Assembly: GCA_002348585.1 (NCBI GenBank)
Contig: DEBO01000058.1
Coordinates: forward strand, 6,129-70,128
Direction: 5' to 3'
DNA: 64,000 bases
Origin: Alphaproteobacteria bacterium UBA2954
Lineage (GTDB): Bacteria > Pseudomonadota > Alphaproteobacteria > Puniceispirillales > Puniceispirillaceae
Shown: piece after piece, positions 9,181 through 18,295 of the stretch
Position numbering within the stretch: the stretch's first letter is position 1
Layout: each line of letters starts with the position of its first letter
The notes under the pieces: generated by a model
Seen by the model: only the letters and a program-made list of their open reading frames with translations
Told to the model about the DNA's origin: nothing
The model's database searches: none
Made by a program: the position numbers and the translations under genes

Positions 9181-10845
9181 TTACACCTGCCAAATAAGGG
9201 TTGTGGATATCTGAGCATCCAAAGTTGCCAAATTGGTTAGGCATATGGTTTGAGTTGGAATTTTTAAACCAAATTCTGGGTGCCACTCGCTTCTGATCAA
9301 ATTGAGCTTGGCATTCTCTGAAACAGTCATGTCAACTGAAAGATCCCCATTTTTGCTAGACATTCTTGCGCTTTGCTCATTTATCAAACTTATCTCAATA
9401 TCAGGATGTAAATGAAAGAAAATTTCAACATTATGTGTTCCCTTTCCAAGTATAAAATCATCTAACTTCAGTCCTTTATCTGTTAGAGTCCACCGACGGC
9501 GATGGAGTGGGCTCCCAAATAAATGAGTGTAGCCATCGTGCGACGCCTCTATAATTGTTTCATTAGTTTGCTCTAAAATTTCAACATCAAAAACACTTGC
9601 ACGCCTGCCCACTCTGAAACCTGCCCAAACTTCTGTTGAGTTTTCCCCATCCAAGCACAATGTGGAGTGAGCAGTTGTGCCTCTTTGCAAGCTCCGTTCT
9701 AAACCAGTTTCATAAGTTCCTGTTCCGCCGTTGACTATTACACGTTGAGTGGCCAACGATAGTTCAAAACTTAGAGTATCTGCATGTGCATGTGCCGGTA
9801 AATAATTGGGGCCGACAGAGGCCAAATCTGCAATTATTATCGCCTGACCACGCTGTAAACGATAATATCCGCTGTCTGGCAGCGAATGACACGGAGTGCT
9901 GATCGGTTCTGAAAACTTTTGAACTAAACGACTAGCATAATCTCTTAATGCCGAATTTTTTGCCGCCACACCAAATGCCGCGTCATTAAAAAATGAAATT
10001 TCATCATCAGGATGTGTCATTGCGTTCAGCCATGTTAACATGGGACTGATGTAACGAGACCACTCATGAACTATTTCAGCTTGTATGGCTGTCAATCCAG
10101 AAGAATACCTTTTTGTAAGAGAAATTATGTCTAAAATATCTTCTAGAGCTAATGCATGATACATTGGGCTGAGTTCAAACTGGCCTCCGTCTGGCAAAAT
10201 TTGTTCAATTAATTGTCTGGAAATAATCCTTACACCAGTATTTACCCAACGATTTGCCTCCTCTCCTTGAAAAAACAATCCCGCAAACATTAACGCCTTT
10301 GCATTTGCAAAAAGATGGTTTCCTAATAAATGCCACTCGAGCCGCTTTTCTAAATAGCGTGCTTGAATAGCCAAACTATTTACCATTTCCACTGAAACCA
10401 ATTTAGGATGTAATTGAGCCCATTTTACCCAATTTACAATGCGCAATGATGTAGGATAAGGTTCCCAGCCATTACCAAGGGGAGGTGGGTTTTCTAATAT
10501 CCATTGCGCAATTAATTCTTGATGCCACTTCAGGCGAGCGTTGACATCTTGAACTTTTAACTCATTAAAATAATGTAGGTTATAGCATAATAATTTTGGA
10601 AGATGAGATGGATTCCATCCTTCGTTTTTTACATCATGGCGATGCCCGAATATCAAGAATTGGCCCGGGCCAGTCAATACAGGACGCCCACAAATAGGTA
10701 TGTGCCAGTCCGACGTCGAATCCCTTAGCTTCACCGCTTCGCCAAAGTATATGCGCGGTTTGTATAGCCTAAAAATTACACGATATATAATCTGAATTAG
10801 GCGAAGGTGCCTGATAGTACGCCAGATAAGGCCCAGATTCGACAA
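9181..10845 (-). CDS. Heparinase II/III-like protein
   Basis: A 554-residue protein with the alpha-alpha toroid domain followed by a beta-sandwich domain of the heparinase II/III family. Visible family features include YNLHYFNEL near residue 90, WEPYPTSLRIVNWVKW, EWHLLGNHLFANAKAL, DGGQFELSPMYHALAL, and PAHAHADTLSFELS before the C-terminal half. The His/Tyr/Asn-rich catalytic patches seem intact. There is no signal peptide, so it probably acts in the cytoplasm or at the inner membrane. Members of this family often sit in exo- and O-polysaccharide loci next to an asparagine-synthase-like gene, as here (gap 50 bp), where their role is unproven. The start is TTG, with AAGGA about 11 bases upstream. 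Confidence 0.85.
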   Translation of the reverse strand: MSNLGLIWRTIRHLRLIQIIYRVIFRLYKPRIYFGEAVKLRDSTSDWHIPICGRPVLTGPGQFLIFGHRHDVKNEGWNPSHLPKLLCYNLHYFNELKVQDVNARLKWHQELIAQWILENPPPLGNGWEPYPTSLRIVNWVKWAQLHPKLVSVEMVNSLAIQARYLEKRLEWHLLGNHLFANAKALMFAGLFFQGEEANRWVNTGVRIISRQLIEQILPDGGQFELSPMYHALALEDILDIISLTKRYSSGLTAIQAEIVHEWSRYISPMLTWLNAMTHPDDEISFFNDAAFGVAAKNSALRDYASRLVQKFSEPISTPCHSLPDSGYYRLQRGQAIIIADLASVGPNYLPAHAHADTLSFELSLATQRVIVNGGTGTYETGLERSLQRGTTAHSTLCLDGENSTEVWAGFRVGRRASVFDVEILEQTNETIIEASHDGYTHLFGSPLHRRRWTLTDKGLKLDDFILGKGTHNVEIFFHLHPDIEISLINEQSARMSSKNGDLSVDMTVSENAKLNLIRSEWHPEFGLKIPTQTICLTNLATLDAQISTTLIWQV

Positions 10846-10895
10846 TTTAAAATAAATTCCTTTTACAACGCAAGTATTGTCTCAGAGTAAATAAC

Positions 10896-12749
10896 TCAGC
10901 TATTTTTACTGGGGGACCATATCTGAAGCCAATTTGATATGAAAATCAATTGCCAGATCTTGTAAGTGTTATTATTTCTGCCTGAAAAGTGATTCTCTAA
11001 AATGCGTTCAACAGGAGATTCATTGAGAAAGCTTGTGAAAGCTGGAGTTAAAATCATTTGTTTTAATTCTGAACGAGTGAATTTTGATATTACATCCTCT
11101 AATGGGGGATTAAACCCCTCTTTTCTCCCAAAATTAACATCCCGGCCAAACAGTTCTTTTACACAATTCAACAGTAACACTTTTCCCGTCTTAGGAAATT
11201 TTTTCCGCAGCTTAGTATTTTTAAACCAACCATTTAAAATTGATAGATCTAAAAGCGGTACACGAACTTCTATTGATTCCTGCATTGATGATTTATCAGT
11301 CACAATTAAGTTGTGTGCCAAAAAGCCTTTTTGATCTAGCGAAAGTGCCTTGCTCAATGGATCTTGTTGTGGAGCAGTACTAGCAATTCTATTAAGTTTT
11401 TTCAGAATTTTTTTATTGCGCCTGTCCAACTCAGGATCTCCCTGTAATAATTCATTTATTTCTGCTGTAGTCAAATATCCAATCACGCGCGCATACGCCC
11501 ACACAAAATTCTTTTCCGAAAAGAAAGATATAAATCGCTCTATTTTTTTTGATTGAACAAAAACTTTTCGCAAACCCGGCAGTTTCATAGCAATCCGAGC
11601 AAAGAAAGCCGCCCAACGGCAAAGCCACAACCAATCTAAAAATACATACCTAGGGTATCCTGCAAAAAACTCATCACCGCCCATGCCTGAAAACATGACT
11701 ACAAATCCGCGTTTACGTGCTAGTTGGGCAACTTTTTGGGAGGCAATATAAGTGTAGTCTGAGATAGGCTCCTCAATCTTCGAGGCAATTATGCTTACAT
11801 GTTCGCAAAATTGTTCCACTGTCAGTTCGCTATTTAAGTCCGCAACTTCTAATTCAACACCAAGTTCTTTCGATAATTTTTGAGCCCTAATTAGCTCTAT
11901 ATTTTTTTCACTTTCCTTATTTGAATTTATATACAGACCTCGAGACCTTATCGTTCCAAGCAGTGCTGTTGAATCAATTCCACCACTATAAAATGTGCCT
12001 GAAGCAACATCGGCGTCTTTTTGCCCTTTTATAGCATTAAAAATCAGATGTTTAGGATCATTTGTAATTGCAGGTGGACCAGAAAAAGCACCGATTTTTT
12101 CACTACACCACACGCCGTTTCCCCATAGTAAATATTCACCAGGGTAAACTTTAATCACATTTGAAAAACCAGTATTGGGTTCGTGTACATATCCAAAATT
12201 CAAGAATTCCAAAAAATCTGTTTGGCAAATTTCGGGCACAATTCCAAAAGGGGCGAGCGCTTTTACTTCAGACGCAAAAATAATTGTGTTTTCATTAATA
12301 TGCAAATAAAGAGGTTTTATCCCCAATGGATCGCGAGCGAGAACGAGCTGTCCTGTTGATTTTTTATACCATGCAATGGCGTACATCCCATTAAACAGGG
12401 CGAATGCCGATTGACCAAAGTGATTCAATAACTCAACAACAACTTCACTGTCAGACCTTGTACGCCATTCGTGGTTCGGTAGCAATTCCCTTAGATATTT
12501 GAAATTGTAAATTTCCCCATTAAATATCACAATACTGTCTTCATTAGCTGAAATGATTGGTTGCTCAGCTTTGCTAGAAGTATCCATGATACTTAATCTG
12601 GTATGCCCAAGTCCTAAAAATGTCTCCTTTGTCGGCTTGGTAAAAAACTTTCCTAAACCATCAGGCCCACGATGTCGCAGCAACTTCAAACTGCTCTCTA
12701 GAGCATCACTATGGTTCACTTCACCGAAATAACCAGTTATTCCACACAT
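10896..12749 (-). CDS. Asparagine-synthase-like amidotransferase (AsnB/WbpS type)
   Basis: This 617-residue class II glutamine amidotransferase begins MCGITGYF, so Cys2 is the glutaminase nucleophile. The glutaminase domain continues with RHRGPDG and FNGEIYN. The ATP-pyrophosphatase synthetase domain has SGGIDS near residue 250 and MFSGMGGDEFFAGY. In polysaccharide loci such enzymes (for example WbpS of P. aeruginosa O6) are thought to amidate uronic acids and do not make asparagine. Its place among two UDP-sugar dehydrogenase genes supports that. The next gene upstream (12752-13813) ends two bases before its ATG, so it is in an operon. General asparagine synthesis cannot be excluded. A second homologue is at 27783-29600. 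Confidence 0.88.
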   Translation of the reverse strand: MCGITGYFGEVNHSDALESSLKLLRHRGPDGLGKFFTKPTKETFLGLGHTRLSIMDTSSKAEQPIISANEDSIVIFNGEIYNFKYLRELLPNHEWRTRSDSEVVVELLNHFGQSAFALFNGMYAIAWYKKSTGQLVLARDPLGIKPLYLHINENTIIFASEVKALAPFGIVPEICQTDFLEFLNFGYVHEPNTGFSNVIKVYPGEYLLWGNGVWCSEKIGAFSGPPAITNDPKHLIFNAIKGQKDADVASGTFYSGGIDSTALLGTIRSRGLYINSNKESEKNIELIRAQKLSKELGVELEVADLNSELTVEQFCEHVSIIASKIEEPISDYTYIASQKVAQLARKRGFVVMFSGMGGDEFFAGYPRYVFLDWLWLCRWAAFFARIAMKLPGLRKVFVQSKKIERFISFFSEKNFVWAYARVIGYLTTAEINELLQGDPELDRRNKKILKKLNRIASTAPQQDPLSKALSLDQKGFLAHNLIVTDKSSMQESIEVRVPLLDLSILNGWFKNTKLRKKFPKTGKVLLLNCVKELFGRDVNFGRKEGFNPPLEDVISKFTRSELKQMILTPAFTSFLNESPVERILENHFSGRNNNTYKIWQLIFISNWLQIWSPSKNS

Positions 12750-12751
12750 GA

Positions 12752-13813
12752 TTATTCGTTAAATTGTGAAATTGAATTAAATATCATTTTTTGTTGTTTT
12801 GAGCGGTTAACATACCAATTTATGTAATTTCTATATCCACGTTCTAAAGACCACTCAGGGCTGAAGCCAATCAACTCACGTGCTTTATCGTTGAGCAAAG
12901 TGCCTCGTATGGGCGTTGCCTGATTTCGTTCTTTTACCTGTACATCTATATTGGGAAAGAAATCTTTCAGAATGTCACATAATCTAAGAACAGGTTGCGC
13001 ATCACCAAACGTGATGTTGAAAATCTCACTTTGAGCCCTGGGGTGAAAACCACATAAAATCAAACCCTGAACTAGATCTCTTATGTAAGTAAAATCTAAT
13101 TTTTCATTTTCATCGCCCATAAAGATTAAATCTCGCCCAGCAAAAGCGTTTTCAAGAAAAATCTGCGATACACGGCGACTTATACATCGCTCACCATAAA
13201 GAGCTGATGGTCGAACAACAGAGAAATTCAACTCTGAGTATAAAGCAGTTTCTTCCAATATTTGCTCACTTACATGTTTAAGAAGCGCGTAAATGCCATA
13301 TGGTTTGCAAGAATCATTTTCATCAACAGCATCTTTTGTAAAATGTCCGTAGACCGTGGAAGATGACATATATACTAAACGTGTATTGCTGTGTGTGGAC
13401 AATTCGGTGACAACATTTGTAAATGGCATCAGGCCATTCTCTATAGCTAGCACAGGCCTCAAATTTGACCGTGACGCATGAGAAACCGCTGCTAAAAGGT
13501 AAACGACATCAAAACCTTGGCTCAAAAGCTTGCCAACCTCATATCGGTTCGCAGCATCTAAAATAACCAAATTGACCCCAGATGTACGTAGCAAATTAAT
13601 GCGTTCATACAGAAAATCCTGATATATGAACATATCTTGACTTTCGTCAGGTTCAGTAGCCAAATTCAACAAACTATTTACATGAAAACCATCAGCGACC
13701 GTTACTTCGGCTCCTAAGGCTCGAAGCTCCAATGCCAAATTATGACCAATAAAGCCTGCCCCACCAATCAAGAGCACTCGCTTATTTTTTACTTCCACAT
13801 AACTTTTAGTCAT
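12752..13813 (-). CDS. NAD-dependent epimerase/dehydratase (extended SDR)
   Basis: A cytoplasmic nucleotide-sugar enzyme of 353 residues. The Rossmann motif GGAGFIG lies near residue 17, the NAD-binding AAVSHAS region follows, and the active site is SSSTVYG with YGIYALLK (Tyr-x3-Lys). It would epimerise, dehydrate or reduce an NDP-sugar for the surface polysaccharide, and the exact reaction is not evident. The start codon overlaps the stop of the DegT aminotransferase gene by one base (TAATG), and its stop is two bases before the amidotransferase gene, so the three genes form one translational unit. It is longer at the N-terminus than usual by about ten residues. Confidence 0.85.
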   Translation of the reverse strand: MTKSYVEVKNKRVLLIGGAGFIGHNLALELRALGAEVTVADGFHVNSLLNLATEPDESQDMFIYQDFLYERINLLRTSGVNLVILDAANRYEVGKLLSQGFDVVYLLAAVSHASRSNLRPVLAIENGLMPFTNVVTELSTHSNTRLVYMSSSTVYGHFTKDAVDENDSCKPYGIYALLKHVSEQILEETALYSELNFSVVRPSALYGERCISRRVSQIFLENAFAGRDLIFMGDENEKLDFTYIRDLVQGLILCGFHPRAQSEIFNITFGDAQPVLRLCDILKDFFPNIDVQVKERNQATPIRGTLLNDKARELIGFSPEWSLERGYRNYINWYVNRSKQQKMIFNSISQFNE

Positions 13814-14952
13814 TACAGAAGTTCCTTAAAAGTTTTTGAAATCTTGAGCATGTCAACTTGATTAAGATGCGGTGCCACTGGAAACGCTATACATTCATCG
13901 GCAAATGTTGCAGCGATTGGATACAATTGAGGGTTATATCCATAAGTGTCAGAATAAAATTTCAATCGAGGCAGGGGATGAGGATAATAAATACTAGTCT
14001 GCACCCCCTCTTCCTTTAAGGCATTTATCATTTTATTTCGTTCAACTACTGTGCAGCCCTCAAGTTGCAGTATTAAGCAATAGTAGGACCGGTCGTCTGA
14101 CATTTCTCCACCTTTGATTGTCACTCCATCGATACCTTGAAAGCAAGACTTTAGAGTTGCAAAGTTTTGTTTACGTTGGTTTTCAAATAATTCAATTTTC
14201 TTTAACTGCTCAACTCCTATCGCGGCAGGCAATTCAGCCATGCGGTAATTAAAGCCTAGCATAGTTACATCATATAACCCCGGTGTCTTTCGTTTATTAA
14301 ACGCCCGATCTACGCCAAAAGCACGCTCCAACGCTAACTGGTCTCTAAAACAGGCATCGTTCATTACTAACATACCGCCTTCACCCGTAGTCATTTGCTT
14401 GACTGGGTGGAATGAAAAAGCTCCAGCATCTCCAAAAGAACCTACAGGTTTACCATCCACTTTAGCGCCCAGGGCGATAGCACAATCCTCAACTATATAT
14501 AAGCCATTTTCAGAGGAAACTTTTACAATTTCTTTGATGTCACAGGGCACTCCATTAAAGTGCATTGCTGCAATTCCAATAGTCTTATCCGTGATGTATT
14601 TCTTGATAAGTTCCACATCTATATTCCCATCTTCGCAACAGTCAACAAATATCGGAGTTAAGCCAGCTAATTCGATTGCATGAGCTGTTGCCACATGTGT
14701 CATTGCCGGACAGATCACCTCATATTCTTTCTTACACAGAGGATTAATTGATTTAGTCAATGAATGATGGGCAAGATGAAGTCCTGCTGTGCAATTGGCT
14801 ACACTCACAGCATTACTATATCCAAATCGTTTGCAAAATTCTTTTTCAAACTCTGTCGTCTTAGAGCCATGCACATAAATTCCAGATTCCATAACGTCTT
14901 GTACATTTTTGATTTCACTTTCGTCAGTAATGGGACGACCGAATGCAATCAT
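13813..14952 (-). CDS. DegT/DnrJ/EryC1-family sugar aminotransferase (PseC-like)
   Basis: A PLP-dependent NDP-sugar aminotransferase of 379 residues, the usual family length. The PLP-binding motif GAFSFHPVKQMTTGEGG carries the Lys that forms the Schiff base, and the HPVK form is like PseC, which aminates a 4-keto-6-deoxy-AltNAc precursor of pseudaminic acid. Other visible family motifs are VANCTAGLHLA near the N-terminus and VEDCAIALGAKVDGKPVGSFGD. It starts with ATG and a clear AGGAG ribosome site. It heads a three-gene unit with the SDR and the AsnB-like amidotransferase. A role in making a 4-amino-6-deoxy sugar is inferred, and the stereochemistry is unknown. Confidence 0.88.
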   Translation of the reverse strand: MIAFGRPITDESEIKNVQDVMESGIYVHGSKTTEFEKEFCKRFGYSNAVSVANCTAGLHLAHHSLTKSINPLCKKEYEVICPAMTHVATAHAIELAGLTPIFVDCCEDGNIDVELIKKYITDKTIGIAAMHFNGVPCDIKEIVKVSSENGLYIVEDCAIALGAKVDGKPVGSFGDAGAFSFHPVKQMTTGEGGMLVMNDACFRDQLALERAFGVDRAFNKRKTPGLYDVTMLGFNYRMAELPAAIGVEQLKKIELFENQRKQNFATLKSCFQGIDGVTIKGGEMSDDRSYYCLILQLEGCTVVERNKMINALKEEGVQTSIYYPHPLPRLKFYSDTYGYNPQLYPIAATFADECIAFPVAPHLNQVDMLKISKTFKELL

Positions 14953-15297
14953 AGAAATCTCCTGATGTTTAGTTCTTGAAAAATTTAAGTCGGTCCAAAC
15001 CTCAATTTTAAATTTTCAAATTTAATAACTCGCCCAAGTTATTATGTTTGCTTGGAAAAATTTTGAATTCAATACGAACAAAATATAATTTAACTTAAAG
15101 GTTGCTTTGGCAGCTAGACTAAAGAGATATAACTTTTTTCCTTTAATTTATGGAGACTTTTTGTAAAAATTACACAAAAAACTTCGATGAATATCCCTTT
15201 TATCACATCGGTCACTATTTGCTATCTTCAATTGTTTGGAAAACAATTATCAGAATATTGAAAGGAGAGAATGGTAAATCTTTAGGCAAGGATTCAT
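14953..15297. other. 345-bp A+T-rich intergenic region with inverted repeat
   Basis: This lies between the Gfo/Idh gene and the DegT gene, both on the minus strand, so it should carry the promoter for the DegT-SDR-AsnB unit. It contains a perfect 8-bp inverted repeat with a 3-base loop (15230-15237 and 15241-15248). That may be a hairpin after the Gfo/Idh gene, but no T-run follows on the minus strand, so it is not a convincing terminator. A short reading frame (15150-15344, plus strand) is not supported as a gene. Confidence 0.5.
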
Positions 15298-16284
15298 TTA
15301 TTTGCATGTGGCGAGAGCATCAACCGCAAGTGAAATTTCCATGATTCTCTTGACATGTTCAAAATCAATATCCAACGGCGCACCATCTAAGATTGCAGAG
15401 ACAAAATTTGGCAACAAGTCACCCTTTTCACTTGAAGGAAATGGACTGGTATCAACTTCACAAATTACGTTGGGCTCACTTCCAAAAAAATATTTGCTTA
15501 CTCCACAATCATGAATAAAACTGCCTCTTGTTCCATAAACTTTTATTTGATGGAAGTGTTTAGTTTGTGAACCAAAATTTGCTCCAATTTTGCCAATTAT
15601 ATTATCACCAAACTTACCAATTGATAAAATCGTATCTGGCGGGCAAAAATCCGTGCCACATGTCACTGATTTGTTTGTTAGAGCTGACTTTGGTGAATAG
15701 GGAAATCCAGTAATCCACTGACAAAGGTCTAGAATATGAATGCCACCACCATGCATCACTGAATAACCGGGAGTTTTGGCACGCCATCCAAATACCAATT
15801 TGTCAACGCGTCCATAATCATAATTTCCTTCTACCGAAAAAATGTCACCTAATTCCCCATCATCAATTCGCCTTTTTAATCTTATAAAACGCTCCTCCTG
15901 ACGTAAAATAAAATTTGACGAGAGCAACAGTTTAGAACCCCGATTGCATGCCCTCAAATATGCTTCGGAAATAGAATCTAATTCTTTTGAAGTTAAACAA
16001 ATTGGTTTTTCTACAAAAACATGCTTTCCTGCGTCTAATGCATCAATAACGTGTTTGGCGTGATATTCATCATAGCTCGCAATAGATACAACATCGATTG
16101 AAGGGTCCAAAATAATGTCGTCAGAATTCGTAGTAGTTTCTTTGATCCCGCTACGAGAGGATACATCTGCCAATTTTTTTGAATTAATGTCACAAATTTT
16201 TACTGTAGTCGCGTATTGGCTTTTATTAAAACCGTAAATATGGCGCTCTCCTACACCCAATCCAATCACACCAACTTTAAGCAT
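15298..16284 (-). CDS. Gfo/Idh/MocA-family oxidoreductase
   Basis: An NAD(P)-dependent sugar oxidoreductase of about 328 residues. The Rossmann motif VGVIGLGVGERHI is at the extreme N-terminus when the ATG at 16284 is used. Longer in-frame starts would put an unrelated leader before it, and 16284 lies only 8 bp inside the end of the upstream cytidylyltransferase gene, so it was chosen. The family EKP motif (HVFVEKPICL) is present, followed by the alpha/beta C-terminal domain (MHGGGIHILDLCQWITG). Such enzymes act on NDP-sugars or inositol-like compounds in glycan loci. Co-translation with the SpsF-type gene suggests a shared pathway to a CMP- or other NDP-activated sugar. Confidence 0.85.
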   Translation of the reverse strand: MLKVGVIGLGVGERHIYGFNKSQYATTVKICDINSKKLADVSSRSGIKETTTNSDDIILDPSIDVVSIASYDEYHAKHVIDALDAGKHVFVEKPICLTSKELDSISEAYLRACNRGSKLLLSSNFILRQEERFIRLKRRIDDGELGDIFSVEGNYDYGRVDKLVFGWRAKTPGYSVMHGGGIHILDLCQWITGFPYSPKSALTNKSVTCGTDFCPPDTILSIGKFGDNIIGKIGANFGSQTKHFHQIKVYGTRGSFIHDCGVSKYFFGSEPNVICEVDTSPFPSSEKGDLLPNFVSAILDGAPLDIDFEHVKRIMEISLAVDALATCK

Positions 16285-16969
16285 GTACTCCACTCGCGCT
16301 GTAAAGTGAATAACTTGCAATTCCGAATGGCCTAGGACCTTCTGGGTTAGATTTGGCCCACTCACGCAAAGCAGACAGGTCCTCAGATGTATCCACTGCC
16401 CATGTTGTTAATTCCTGTCTTTTGACATCTAGTCCACTAAAATTTAAAATATCAAATCGATGAGAATTTTGATAAAAAGTTTGGGTAACATGTTCAGAGG
16501 AGAACCCATCCAACAAACAGAATGATCGATTCAGGAATGTTTTTGCTCTAATCACTTCAACAGACTGCCCTTTAGGGTAGCTGCGTGGGAAAATATTTGT
16601 AACCAAATCTACATCATATTCATTAAACTTTAATATTGCTGTTGAGATCAATTCAGGGTCCAAAAATGGGCTATCCGCGCAAACACGAACAAAATTATCT
16701 AATTTAAATTCCATTATTGTTTTTGTAAATCGTTCATAAACGTTATCTAACGACCCACAACAATATTGGAGCCCGCGACTATTCGCAAACTCCACTATTG
16801 GTTTATCACTATTTTCAGCCGAAGTAGCAATAATCACCTGTTCTTCGCCTACGGCACTAGCACACCTTTCAGCAAGAATTCCTAGTATGGGTTGCCCATT
16901 AATTAATTCAAGTACCTTCCCCGGTAAGCGGGTCGATGACATCCGAGCCTGAATAATAACCATGCTCAC
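16277..16969 (-). CDS. SpsF-type cytidylyltransferase-like protein
   Basis: A 230-residue nucleotidyltransferase of the SpsF/NeuA-like family. The N-terminal signature QARMSSTRLPGKVL is the CTP-binding loop, and RVCADSPFLDPELI later is the conserved Asp-containing metal site. Members are believed to activate an acidic or spore-coat-type sugar as a CMP derivative. The GTG at 16969 overlaps the stop of the dehydrogenase upstream (GTGA), and an ATG two codons later is equally possible. Together with the short NeuB-like gene at 24413 it hints at a nonulosonate-like acid, although the other expected enzymes are incomplete. Confidence 0.85.
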   Translation of the reverse strand: MSMVIIQARMSSTRLPGKVLELINGQPILGILAERCASAVGEEQVIIATSAENSDKPIVEFANSRGLQYCCGSLDNVYERFTKTIMEFKLDNFVRVCADSPFLDPELISTAILKFNEYDVDLVTNIFPRSYPKGQSVEVIRAKTFLNRSFCLLDGFSSEHVTQTFYQNSHRFDILNFSGLDVKRQELTTWAVDTSEDLSALREWAKSNPEGPRPFGIASYSLYSASGVHA

Positions 16970-18204
16970 AGATAAAAACTCTTATCAGGGTCAAGCTTTA
17001 AACTATCTTGTAGGTCAAATATATAACCGTCGTTACCAACCATTGTTTTTAAACTACTCCCTGGGAGGTTAGCAAACTGCCGATGATTTACTGCAAGAAT
17101 AATACAATCATAGGGGGCATGACAAAAGCTCTCTACTAACTCAAAGTTAGCGCCTTCGACAGTTTCTAAATTAGGTTCAATCGCATGAACCGTGGTAATG
17201 TCTGCCAATTTGTTCGCTAATTCTAAAGCCTTAGAGTTCCGAGTGTCCTTACAATCTTCTTTAAAAGTCAATCCCATCACTAGAGAACGACCATGAACCT
17301 GTGGTACATTCTCAGTAAAATAATTAAATATTCTTTTAACCACACTTTCATTGACCATTCTAGCTGTAGTGACAAGCTTCGTATCTATCTCTTGTTTCTT
17401 GGCAGACTCAATTAAATAGTAAGGGTCAACACCTACACAGTGTCCGCCCACTATCCCAGGACGAAATGGAATAAAATTCCATTTAGTATTGGCTGCTTGC
17501 AAAACTTCACTTGTTCTAATCCCCATAGCATGAAACACAGATGACAACTCATTCATAAGTGCAATATTCACATCTCGTTGTATATTCTCAGTTAACTTTG
17601 CAGCTTCTGCAATCCGAATGCTTGAGGCTTCGTGAAGGCCTGCATCAATCACAGCTCCATAAACACTAGCGATGCGGTCTAAAGTTTGGGCGTTATCTCC
17701 TGCTACAACTTTGGTAATGCTTTTTATGGAATTAACCTTATCTCCAGGATTAATACGTTCTGGGCTGTATCCTAAATAGAAGTCCTGGCTCTGAATAAGA
17801 TTTGACTGGCTAGCCAACAAAGGCCCACAAAAATCCTCTGTGCAGCCAGGGAAAACTGTTGATTCAAAAACTATGATATTCTCTTTTTTTATTATTTTTC
17901 CAATTCCATCACATGCTTCTTTCAGGGCACTTAAATCTGGAATGTTTTCAGAGTTAACAGGAGTAGGAACGGTTACTATATACATTGAGCATTCTTGAAC
18001 CTCATCCAAGGCGCTATAAAACTGAACATTTGAGGCAAAAATTTCACTACTACTATGCTCACCATTTTCATCAATGCCATTTTTCAAATTTTGAACCCGG
18101 CATGCATCAACATCAAAGCCAATACATTCAAACTTAGAGCCTAATATCAAAGACAATGGCAAGCCGACGTATCCAAGCCCCACAACGCAAATTTTTTCAC
18201 TCAT
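16966..18204 (-). CDS. Nucleotide-sugar dehydrogenase (WbpA/TviB-like)
   Basis: A UDP-sugar 6-dehydrogenase of 412 residues that oxidises C6 of a UDP-HexNAc to a uronic acid using NAD+. The N-terminal Rossmann motif is CVVGLGYVGLPLSLILG, and the catalytic Cys sits in GGHCVGVDPYYL near residue 250. The central helix MNELSSVFHAMGI and C-terminal GLTFKEDCKDTRNSKA are family landmarks. The pattern is closer to WbpA/TviB (UDP-GlcNAc or GalNAc) than to WecC, which is separately present next door. Its stop overlaps the cytidylyltransferase start by 4 bp. The uronic acid made here is a likely substrate for amidation. Confidence 0.88.
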   Translation of the reverse strand: MSEKICVVGLGYVGLPLSLILGSKFECIGFDVDACRVQNLKNGIDENGEHSSSEIFASNVQFYSALDEVQECSMYIVTVPTPVNSENIPDLSALKEACDGIGKIIKKENIIVFESTVFPGCTEDFCGPLLASQSNLIQSQDFYLGYSPERINPGDKVNSIKSITKVVAGDNAQTLDRIASVYGAVIDAGLHEASSIRIAEAAKLTENIQRDVNIALMNELSSVFHAMGIRTSEVLQAANTKWNFIPFRPGIVGGHCVGVDPYYLIESAKKQEIDTKLVTTARMVNESVVKRIFNYFTENVPQVHGRSLVMGLTFKEDCKDTRNSKALELANKLADITTVHAIEPNLETVEGANFELVESFCHAPYDCIILAVNHRQFANLPGSSLKTMVGNDGYIFDLQDSLKLDPDKSFYL

Positions 18205-18295
18205 TTTAGATCTCGCATTTAACTTGCCACTTTTTCAAAATAAAATTTTACTATTTTGATACATCATTAAGCTTTATTTATTTTTTATTATACAC

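Noticed and set aside
15150-15344. A 64-codon reading frame on the plus strand in the gap between the Gfo/Idh and DegT genes
   Set aside because: A+T-rich, no ribosome site, lies antisense to a clear gene end, and has no recognisable features.
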